A stretch of DNA of 8,583 nucleotides from DATHSN01 sp035464115 (GTDB lineage Bacteria > Actinomycetota > Acidimicrobiia > Acidimicrobiales > SKKL01): contig DATHSN010000143.1 of NCBI GenBank assembly GCA_035464115.1, positions 1 to 8,583 on the forward strand. The letters are read 5' to 3'. Positions 1-5,427 of the stretch are shown here, one piece after another; the first letter of the stretch is position 1; each line of letters opens with the position of its first letter. The notes under the pieces are model-generated. The model was not told where the DNA came from. It saw nothing but the letters and a program-made list of their open reading frames with translations, and made no database searches. The position numbers and the translations under genes are program-made.

Positions 1-1
1 C

Positions 2-1072
2 CGGGCCGACACGGCCGAGCCCACGCCGGCCGAGCTCGAGCGGGTCACGGTGGGGGCCGCCGGCGGCAAGGCGGTGGCCGCCGGGGTCGCCCTCGGCGCC
101 GCCACCGCCGAGGCCGTGGTGTTCAGCCGCGACCTGGTGAACCGCCCCGGCGGCGACCTGGTGCCCACCGAGGCGGCCAAGGCAGCCCGCTCGTGGGGTC
201 GCAAGCACGGCCTGCGGGTGAGCGTGATGGACGAGCGGGCGATCCGCGAGGCCCGCATGGGCGGTGTGCTCGGCGTGAACCGGGGCTCGTCGCAGCCGCC
301 CCGCTTCGTCACCGTCACCTACACCCCGTCGGGCCCGTCGAAGGCCAGCGTGGCCCTGGTGGGCAAGGGCATCACCTTCGACTCGGGTGGCCTGTCGATC
401 AAGACGGCCGACGGCATGTCGACCATGAAGTGCGACATGGGCGGTGCTGCCGCCGTCCTCGGCGCCATGGGTGTGATCGCCGCCGAGGCGCCGCCGGTGA
501 CGGTCACCGCCTACCTGCCGTTCACCGACAACATGACCGGCCCCGACGCCACCCGCCCCGGCGACGTGCTCCGCCACCGCAACGGCAAGACCACCGAGGT
601 CCTCAACACCGACGCCGAGGGGCGGCTGATCCTCGCCGACGCGCTGTGCATCGCCTCGGAGGCGTCTCCTGACGCCATCATCGACGTCGCCACCCTCACC
701 GGGGCGTGCATGGTGGCCCTCGGCCGGGGCGTGGCCGGGCTGATGGGCAACGACGACGGGTTGGTCGAGCGGGTGCGCGATGCGGCGACGGCCACCGACG
801 AGTCGGTGTGGCACCTGCCGCTGCCCCGCGAGTACCGGCCGTTGCTCGACTCGTCGGTGGCCGACCTGCGCAACATCGGCAAGGTCCCCTACGGCGGCGC
901 GCTCACCGCGGGGCTGTTCCTCCAGGAGTTCGTGGCCGAGGGCCTGGCGTGGGCCCACCTCGACATCGCCGGCCCGGCCTGGACCGACGACGACAAGGGT
1001 GTGCTCACCCCCGGCGGAACCGGCTACGGCGTGCGCCTGCTGGCCGAGGTCGTGGCCGGCTACGGCCGGTAG
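2..1072 (+). CDS. pepA: Leucyl aminopeptidase, peptidase family M17 (5' end outside window)
   Basis: Cytosolic di-metal exopeptidase that removes N-terminal residues from peptides, normally as a hexamer. The frame is open from base 2, so the gene starts before the window; 356 residues are visible of a family length near 480-500, meaning most of the N-terminal domain is missing and the catalytic domain is complete. Numbering from base 2, the metal and active-site set known from bovine LAP is present with exact spacing: Lys122 and Asp127 in GKGITFD, Lys134 in GGLSIK, Asp145 in KCDMGGA, and Asp204, Glu206 and Arg208 in the family signature NTDAEGR. The C-terminus GGTGYGVRLL is also typical. An internal GTG at base 50 is not the start, because upstream codons continue in frame with M17-like sequence. 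It converges on the gene ending at 1228. Family assignment is secure; the substrate range cannot be told from sequence. Confidence 0.96.
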   Translation, partial: RADTAEPTPAELERVTVGAAGGKAVAAGVALGAATAEAVVFSRDLVNRPGGDLVPTEAAKAARSWGRKHGLRVSVMDERAIREARMGGVLGVNRGSSQPPRFVTVTYTPSGPSKASVALVGKGITFDSGGLSIKTADGMSTMKCDMGGAAAVLGAMGVIAAEAPPVTVTAYLPFTDNMTGPDATRPGDVLRHRNGKTTEVLNTDAEGRLILADALCIASEASPDAIIDVATLTGACMVALGRGVAGLMGNDDGLVERVRDAATATDESVWHLPLPREYRPLLDSSVADLRNIGKVPYGGALTAGLFLQEFVAEGLAWAHLDIAGPAWTDDDKGVLTPGGTGYGVRLLAEVVAGYGR

Positions 1073-1104
1073 GGCTCGGCGTCGGGGGCCGATCCGCCGC
1101 GGGT

Positions 1105-1126
1105 TCCGGGGCGGGTCCACCCCGGA
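1105..1126. terminator. Small GC hairpin after the aminopeptidase gene
   Basis: The arms TCCGGGG (1105-1111) and CCCCGGA (1120-1126) are perfectly complementary over 7 bp with an 8-nt loop, 33 bases after the aminopeptidase stop. There is no T-run. It may assist the stronger hairpin just downstream, or be chance in GC-rich DNA. Confidence 0.35.
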
Positions 1127-1141
1127 GTGGGTCGCGGGGTG

Positions 1142-1179
1142 GGCCCGCCGGGCGGGGGCGGAGTCCCGCCCGGCGGGCC
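1142..1179. terminator. Likely bidirectional terminator, perfect 15-bp stem
   Basis: Arms at 1142-1156 and 1165-1179 are perfect reverse complements (GGCCCGCCGGGCGGG and its partner) with an 8-nt loop. The element lies between two convergent genes, 70 bases after the aminopeptidase stop and 48 bases beyond the stop of the minus-strand gene. No U-tract follows on either strand. Actinobacterial terminators often lack one, so a two-way terminator is the natural reading; transcript-end data would be needed to show it. Confidence 0.7.
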
Positions 1180-1227
1180 GGTCGACCGACCGTGGGAGGT
1201 GGTGACGGCCGGCCGACGATCGGGGCC

Positions 1228-1854
1228 TCAGGCGGCGGAGTCGCCCTCGGCGGCGAGGCGGGCCTGCTCGTGGCGGTGCCGGGCCCACACCACCGCCTCG
1301 TGGGCCATGGCCGGGTGGTAGCGCCAGTGGTGGAGCTGGCTCTCGGCGCTCTGCTCGTCCTCGCCGAGCTCGAGCAGGCTGAGCGCCAGGTGACGGGCCC
1401 GCCGGCGCCGTTGCTCGACGGTGGGGGTGGCGAGCAGGGCCTCCTGCCAGCGCTGGTGCTCGTCGCGGAGGCGCTCGGGGAGCCGCTCGACCTGGGGCCG
1501 GGTGAGCGGCGGCACCCGGCGGCGCACCTCGAGGCCGTCGTCGACCCGGCGGGCCAGCCCGAACTGGCACGACCGGGTGATGGCCCGCAGGAACGGTGAC
1601 CCGCTGCCGCCGCGCACCCCGAGCCCGAGCGACCGGGCGGTGTCGTGCAGGTCGAGATCGAAGCCGTCGGGCTCGGTGTCGAACCCGGCGGCGATGCGCC
1701 GGAGGAGGAAGGTGGTGCTCGGCCCCAGGATCCCGAGCCAGAAGCGCTCGACGTAGTCGGAGCGCAGGTCGTGGCCGAGCTGGTCGATGACGGGGTCGGA
1801 CCAGGGGCGGACCGCCATGGTGGGGGCGAGCGGGACGGGATCGGGTGCGGGCAC
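1228..1854 (-). CDS. Uncharacterised 208-aa protein, probably lineage-conserved
   Basis: I do not recognise a named domain. The 208-residue product is soluble: no signal peptide and no membrane helix. It has an N-terminal block with RSDYVERFWLGILGPSTT (residues 31-48) and LLRRIAAGFD, an acidic DGFDLDLHDTARSLGLG stretch that reads like a helix-turn-helix or winged-helix element, a patch SPFLRAITRSCQFGLARR (86-103) around a single Cys96, then basic, probably helical segments (120-165) and a His/Trp-rich C-terminus HHWRYHPAMAHEAVVWARHRHE (175-196, part shown here only as a pattern). Start choice: GTG at 1854 is preceded at 7 nt by a strong ribosome site GAGGAG (1862-1867); ATG at 1818 in the same frame has no such site. 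The frame runs further upstream to 2151 but that part is antisense to the sirtuin gene. Codon usage (GC at third positions) and a defined promoter-like region support a real gene. Function is unknown; DNA or RNA binding is only a guess from its basic character. Confidence 0.8.
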   Translation of the reverse strand: MPAPDPVPLAPTMAVRPWSDPVIDQLGHDLRSDYVERFWLGILGPSTTFLLRRIAAGFDTEPDGFDLDLHDTARSLGLGVRGGSGSPFLRAITRSCQFGLARRVDDGLEVRRRVPPLTRPQVERLPERLRDEHQRWQEALLATPTVEQRRRRARHLALSLLELGEDEQSAESQLHHWRYHPAMAHEAVVWARHRHEQARLAAEGDSAA

Positions 1855-1861
1855 GGGTCGG

Positions 1862-1867
1862 CTCCTC
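1862..1867 (-). promoter_or_regulatory. Ribosome binding site deciding the start at 1854
   Basis: On the minus strand GAGGAG is followed by 7 nt and then GTG. It is the best Shine-Dalgarno match near this gene and favours GTG 1854 over ATG 1818, adding 12 residues. Confidence 0.7.
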
Positions 1868-1899
1868 GTGGATGGCACGGCGCCGGGGAAGTGCTCTTC

Positions 1900-1928
1900 A
1901 TGCTGTTTCGTGTATTTCCATGTGTCAA
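1900..1928 (-). promoter_or_regulatory. Candidate sigma-70-type promoter for the 208-aa protein gene
   Basis: Read on the minus strand, a perfect TTGACA (1928-1923) is followed by a 17-bp spacer and CAGCAT (1905-1900; 3 of 6 matches to TATAAT, keeping the A at position 2 and the final AT). The predicted start near 1893 would leave a leader of about 38 nt with the GAGGAG site. The stretch 1890-1930 is the most AT-rich patch of the window, which fits a divergent regulatory region. Confidence 0.5.
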
Positions 1929-1952
1929 GGGGCACGTGGGGGGCGGGGTCTC

Positions 1953-1958
1953 TACGCT
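1953..1958 (+). promoter_or_regulatory. TACGCT -10 box of a probably leaderless sirtuin transcript
   Basis: TACGCT matches the actinobacterial TAnnnT -10 pattern and ends 8 nt before the ATG at 1967, so transcription would start at or next to the start codon. No Shine-Dalgarno sequence precedes the ATG and no clear -35 is visible. Leaderless mRNAs of this type are common in actinobacteria. Confidence 0.5.
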
Positions 1959-1966
1959 GGACGTCC

Positions 1967-2746
1967 ATGAGCGAGCCGACGATCGTCGACCCCGACGCCG
2001 TGGCCGCCGCCCGCGCCGTGCTCGCCGCCGCGAGACCGGGATCGGTGGCGGTGCTCACCGGCGCCGGGATCTCCACCGACTCGGGGATCCCCGACTTCCG
2101 GGGGCCGAACGGGGTGTGGACCAAGAACCCCGACGCCGAGAAGCAGGCCACCCTCCAGCACTACGTGTCGGACCCCGACGTGCGGCGTCGGGCCTGGCAG
2201 GGCCGGCTGCGCCACCAGGCCTGGACCGCCCGGCCCAACCCCGGCCACCAGGCGCTCGTCGAGCTCGAGCGCGACGGGCGGCTGCACACCGTCATCACCC
2301 AGAACGTCGACGGGTTGCACCAGGCCGCGGGGTCCGATCCCCAGCGGGTGGTGGAGATCCACGGCACGATCCACGAGGTGGCGTGCCTGTCGTGCGACGA
2401 CCGGGCGCCCATGGCCCGGGCCCTCGAGCGGGTGGAGGCGGGTGAGGACGACCCTCCGTGCCGGTCGTGCGGCGGCATCCTCAAGTCGGCCACCATCAGC
2501 TTCGGCCAGTCGCTCGACCAGGCTGCGTTGGCCCGGGCCGAGCAGGCGGCGCTCGAGTGCGAGGTGATGCTCGCGGTGGGGACCTCGCTCGGGGTGTATC
2601 CGATCGCCCAGGTGGTGCCGCTGGCCCACGCCACCGGTGCCCGGGTGGTGATCGTCAACGCCGAGCCGACGCCCTTCGACGGCCTCGCCGACGTGGTGGT
2701 CGGTGGCTCGATCTCCGCGGTCCTCCCCGCGATGGTCGCCCGCTGA
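1967..2746 (+). CDS. cobB: NAD-dependent protein deacylase, sirtuin (CobB/SIR2 family)
   Basis: Removes acyl groups from lysine side chains using NAD+, giving nicotinamide and O-acyl-ADP-ribose; cytosolic, with acetyl-CoA synthetase and other metabolic enzymes as classic bacterial targets. The 259-residue protein shows the sirtuin motifs in order: NAD-binding GAGISTDSGIPDFRG (32-46), TQNVDGLH (111-118), catalytic His132 in IHGT, a zinc site of two CxxC pairs (Cys140/143 and Cys165/168), VGTSLGVYP (204-212) and the C-terminal VIVNAEPTPFD Rossmann strand. Length is normal for a single-domain bacterial sirtuin. The clear Tyr...Arg pair that marks desuccinylases is not evident: the region RRRAWQGRLRH (72-82) carries Trp instead, so deacetylation is the safer guess. 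The upstream open frame to 1787 lacks sirtuin features and covers the opposite-strand promoter, so ATG 1967 is chosen. Divergent from the 1228-1854 gene. Confidence 0.95.
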   Translation: MSEPTIVDPDAVAAARAVLAAARPGSVAVLTGAGISTDSGIPDFRGPNGVWTKNPDAEKQATLQHYVSDPDVRRRAWQGRLRHQAWTARPNPGHQALVELERDGRLHTVITQNVDGLHQAAGSDPQRVVEIHGTIHEVACLSCDDRAPMARALERVEAGEDDPPCRSCGGILKSATISFGQSLDQAALARAEQAALECEVMLAVGTSLGVYPIAQVVPLAHATGARVVIVNAEPTPFDGLADVVVGGSISAVLPAMVAR

Positions 2747-2771
2747 GCGTCCGGCGGCCGCCCGTCGTGGA

Positions 2772-2794
2772 ATACCTGACTCGCCCGGTAGGCT
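2772..2794 (+). promoter_or_regulatory. Possible promoter/operator upstream of the rhodanese-E1 gene
   Basis: TAGGCT (2789-2794) fits the TAnnnT -10 pattern, with a predicted start near 2801 and a leader of about 37 nt containing GGGGAG (2822-2827), 10 nt before ATG 2838. It overlaps an imperfect dyad: TACC (2773-2776) and GGTA (2787-2790) flank the sequence TGACTCGCCC, and ATACCTGACT resembles the left half of Rrf2/IscR-type operators. The right half is poor, so the regulator idea is weak. No good TTGACA-like -35 is present at the expected distance. Confidence 0.3.
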
Positions 2795-2837
2795 TTAGCA
2801 GGCGTACGTTCCGAGCCCACCGGGGAGACCGATCCGC

Positions 2838-4019
2838 ATGGCCAGCTTCCGCGACCTGCTGAACCAGACCAAGGCCCAGATCCGCGAGGTCGACACGGCC
2901 GGCGCCGAGGCCGCCCGCAACGAGCCGGGCACCGTGTTCCTCGACGTGCGCGAGCCCGACGAGTTCGAGCAGGGCACCATCCCGGGCTCGGTCTACATCC
3001 CCCGTGGTCACCTCGAGGCCCAGGTGGAGGGCCGCATCACCAGCAAGGACGCGCCCATCGTCGTCTACTGCGCCGGTGGCGTGCGCTCGGCGTTCGCGGC
3101 CAAGACCCTCACCGAGCTCGGCTACACCGACGTGGTCTCGATGATGGGCGGCTTCAACCGCTGGAAGGACGAGGGCCGCGACTGGCAGACGCCGCGCACC
3201 CTCACCCCCGAGCAGCGCAACCACTACCAGCGCCACCTGCTCCTGCCCGAGGTGGGCGAGGAGGGCCAGCTCAAGCTGCTCGACGCCCGGGTGCTGCTGC
3301 TCGGCGCCGGTGGCCTCGGGTCGCCCGCCGCCCTCTACCTGGCCGCGGCCGGCGTGGGCACGCTCGGCATCGTCGACATGGACGTGGTCGACCAGTCGAA
3401 CCTGCAGCGCCAGATCCTCCACAACATCGACCGCATCGGCGAGCGCAAGGTCGACTCGGCCAAGAAGACCCTCACCGCGCTGAACCCCGACGTGAACGTG
3501 GTCACCCACGACACCCGGCTCGACGCCTCCAACGTCATCGAGCTGCTCAGCCAGTACGACGTGGTCATCGACGGCGCCGACAACTTCCCGAGCCGGTACC
3601 TGCTCAACGACGCGTCGCTCAAGACGGGCACCCCGGTGGTTCACGGCTCGATCTTCCGCTTCGAGGGCCAGGCCACCGTGTTCACGCCCTACGACGGGCC
3701 CTGCTACCGCTGCATGATCCCCGAGCCGCCCCCCGCCGAGCTGGCGCCGTCGTGCGCCGAGGCCGGCGTGCTCGGCGTGCTGCCCGGCATCATCGGCAGC
3801 ATCCAGGCGCTGGAGGCCATCAAGCTCATCCTCGACCTCGGCGACTCGCTGTCGGGCCGCCTGCTCGCCTACGACAGCCTCGAGCAGTCGTTCCGCACCT
3901 TCAAGGTGCGCCGCGACCCCACCTGCCCGGCCTGCTCGCTGCCCCCCGACCAGATCGTCATCGCCGAGTACGACGAGTACTGCATGCCCCACCCGGTGGA
4001 GGCTCCCGCCCCGGTGTGA
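2838..4019 (+). CDS. Rhodanese-MoeB/ThiF fusion: E1-like adenylyltransferase/sulfurtransferase for sulfur carrier proteins
   Basis: Predicted to adenylate the C-terminal glycine of a ubiquitin-like sulfur carrier (MoaD, ThiS or CysO type) and supply sulfur through its rhodanese domain, as MoeZ, MoeBR and Uba4/MOCS3 do. The rhodanese domain is residues 20-117, with FLDVREPDEF and the persulfide cysteine Cys78 in the loop YCAGGVRS. The E1 domain is 122-370: GAGGLGSP (156-163), Asp182, NLQRQ with Arg191, Lys204 and DGADN with Asp248 for ATP, two zinc pairs (Cys289/292 and Cys363/366), and Cys306 in SCAEAGVLG at the position of the Uba4 active cysteine. A 27-residue tail with Cys382 follows. The domain order is the reverse of MoeZ and Uba4, where the rhodanese is C-terminal. 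ATG 2838 has GGGGAG 10 nt upstream. No carrier protein or molybdopterin/thiamine gene lies in the window, so the pathway is not fixed. The gene can be called moeB- or moeZ-like. Confidence 0.92.
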   Translation: MASFRDLLNQTKAQIREVDTAGAEAARNEPGTVFLDVREPDEFEQGTIPGSVYIPRGHLEAQVEGRITSKDAPIVVYCAGGVRSAFAAKTLTELGYTDVVSMMGGFNRWKDEGRDWQTPRTLTPEQRNHYQRHLLLPEVGEEGQLKLLDARVLLLGAGGLGSPAALYLAAAGVGTLGIVDMDVVDQSNLQRQILHNIDRIGERKVDSAKKTLTALNPDVNVVTHDTRLDASNVIELLSQYDVVIDGADNFPSRYLLNDASLKTGTPVVHGSIFRFEGQATVFTPYDGPCYRCMIPEPPPAELAPSCAEAGVLGVLPGIIGSIQALEAIKLILDLGDSLSGRLLAYDSLEQSFRTFKVRRDPTCPACSLPPDQIVIAEYDEYCMPHPVEAPAPV

Positions 4020-4026
4020 GCGTCGG

Positions 4027-4059
4027 CACGGGCCGCGACGAATAACGTCGCGGCCCGTG
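4027..4059 (+). terminator. Perfect 14-bp hairpin spanning gene junction and next start codon
   Basis: Arms 4027-4040 (CACGGGCCGCGACG) and 4046-4059 are perfect reverse complements around the 5-nt loop AATAA. It begins 7 bases after the stop of the rhodanese-E1 gene, so it is well placed as a terminator for that gene, although no T-run follows. The last three bases of the right arm are the GTG start of the flippase gene, and a TAnnnT box starts in the loop. In a readthrough transcript the start codon would be sequestered. Confidence 0.6.
4043..4048 (+). promoter_or_regulatory. TAACGT -10 box of a probably leaderless flippase transcript
   Basis: TAACGT fits TAnnnT and ends 8 nt before GTG 4057, the same geometry as at the sirtuin gene. 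It occupies the loop and the first bases of the right arm of the hairpin at 4027-4059. No Shine-Dalgarno sequence is present. A transcript starting at the GTG would escape the hairpin. Confidence 0.4.
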
Positions 4060-5427
4060 TCTCGTCTCGAGCGGCTGCGCGCCGCCAACCCGCTGCCCGA
4101 GGGCACGCTCGCCGTCGGCGCCGGGTTGCTGGTGAACGGGGTCGGGGCGTACCTGTTCCTGGCGTTGTCGGCCCGCTCGCTCGGTCCGTCGGAGTTCGCA
4201 CCGCTGTCGGTGCTGTGGGCGCTGGCGTTCCTCGTGGCCCCGGGCCTGTTCCTGCCCCTCGAGCAAGAGGTGAGCCGGGCGGTGGCGAGCCGGCGGGCGC
4301 GGGGCGAGGGCGGTCTGCCGGTGGTGCGCCACGCCGCGCTCCTCGGTGGCGCGCTGCTCGGGGTGGTGGTGCTCGGCGCCCTCGTGGCCTCGGGCTGGCT
4401 GCTCGACCGGCTCTTCGACGACCAGGTGCTGTTGCTCACCGGGTTCGTCCTCGCCCTGACGGGCTACTGCGGCGCGCACCTGGTGCGGGGGGTGCTGTCG
4501 GGCAACGGCCGCTTCGGCGACTACGCCGTCTACTTCGGCACCGAGGGACTGCTGCGGGCCGGGGTCGGCATCGGGTTCCTCGTGGTCGGCGTGTCGGCCG
4601 CCGGCTGGTACGGGCTCACCATCGGCCTCGTGCCGTTCGTGGCCCTCGCCGCCGCCCTGGTGCGCCCCCGCCAGCTGCTCACCCCCGGGCCGCCGTCGCG
4701 GGCCGGTGAGCTCACGTCGGCGCTGGGGGCGCTGCTGGCCGCGTCGCTGTTCACCGCCTTGTTGTTGAACGCCGGGCCGATCGCCATCGAGCTGTTGGCC
4801 ACCGACGACGAGAGCGACGAGGCCGGCCGGTTCCTGGCTGGTCTGGTGATCGCCCGGGTGCCGCTCTTCTTGTTCCAGGCGGTGCAGGCCTCGCTGCTGC
4901 CCCGGCTGGCGCTGCACGCCGGGGCCCGTGAGTGGGTCGAGCTGCAGGACTCGTTGCGGCGGCTGGTGATCGCCGTCAGCGGCCTGGCCGTCACCGCCAC
5001 CGTGGTGGCGTGGGCCATCGGCCCCGAGGTGGTCGAGCTCTTCTTCGGCGCCGAGTTCGCCCTCGGGCACCGCGACCTCGGTCTGCTCGCGTTGTCGAGC
5101 GGCCTGTTCATGGTGGGCGTCGCTCTGGGCCAGGCCCTCATCGCCCTCGGCTCGGCGGGCCGCATGAGCCTGGGATGGGCTGCGGGGGTGGCCACGTTCG
5201 TGGTGGTCACCGCGCTGGGCGACGACCTCTACCTGCGGGTCCAGCTGGGGCTGGTGGCCGGCACCGCGGTGGTCGTTGCCACGTTGGCCGTGCTGGTGCG
5301 GGCCCGCCTCGGCACCGAGCTGCGGGCGGCATCTCCCACCGGGCACGGGGCGGTGTCCGGGTCTGGGGAGGGGTCCGGGGAGGGGTCCGGGCCGGGGGCG
5401 ACGTCGGTGGTGGGCCCCGCTCGCTGA
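4057..5427 (+). CDS. Polysaccharide flippase-like membrane protein (MATE-like/Wzx type, 12 predicted TM)
   Basis: Integral cytoplasmic-membrane protein that probably moves lipid-linked sugar units or a related lipid across the membrane. The 456 residues hold about 12 hydrophobic segments, near 17-40, 48-68, 92-118, 123-145, 155-180, 182-202, 218-248, 257-285, 302-332, 340-366, 372-388 and 392-415, in the 6+6 arrangement of the MATE-like/polysaccharide exporter superfamily. An Arg-rich, glycine-rich stretch (residues 74-90) forms a cytoplasmic loop. There is no transmembrane catalytic motif; family placement rests on topology and overall flavour (LLNAGPIAIELLA in helix 7 is typical of actinobacterial members). 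GTG 4057 is the only plausible start, since the first helix begins about residue 17 and no alternative codon lies between. The last 35 residues are a low-complexity tail, GSGEGSGEGSGPG. The final 199 bases overlap the opposite-strand glycosyltransferase gene; with that gene and rmlA it points to surface glycan assembly. A lipid II-type or teichoic role cannot be excluded. Confidence 0.85.
   Translation: MSRLERLRAANPLPEGTLAVGAGLLVNGVGAYLFLALSARSLGPSEFAPLSVLWALAFLVAPGLFLPLEQEVSRAVASRRARGEGGLPVVRHAALLGGALLGVVVLGALVASGWLLDRLFDDQVLLLTGFVLALTGYCGAHLVRGVLSGNGRFGDYAVYFGTEGLLRAGVGIGFLVVGVSAAGWYGLTIGLVPFVALAAALVRPRQLLTPGPPSRAGELTSALGALLAASLFTALLLNAGPIAIELLATDDESDEAGRFLAGLVIARVPLFLFQAVQASLLPRLALHAGAREWVELQDSLRRLVIAVSGLAVTATVVAWAIGPEVVELFFGAEFALGHRDLGLLALSSGLFMVGVALGQALIALGSAGRMSLGWAAGVATFVVVTALGDDLYLRVQLGLVAGTAVVVATLAVLVRARLGTELRAASPTGHGAVSGSGEGSGEGSGPGATSVVGPAR

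Noticed and set aside
1787..1966. N-terminal extension of the sirtuin up to 1787
   Set aside because: It has no sirtuin similarity, lies antisense to the start of the 208-aa gene and crosses a -10-like box.
1855..2151. N-terminal extension of the 208-aa protein up to 2151
   Set aside because: It would run antisense through the sirtuin NAD motif and across the shared promoter region, while GTG 1854 has a strong ribosome site.
706..2445. Several long plus-strand frames over 706-1599 and 1645-2445
   Set aside because: Arg/Pro/Gly-rich shadows of the aminopeptidase, the minus-strand gene and the sirtuin.
2655..4439. 594-codon minus-strand open frame
   Set aside because: Antisense to the sirtuin end, the rhodanese-E1 gene and the flippase start; low-complexity His/Val/Arg/Gly/Asp composition reflecting the codons of the real gene.
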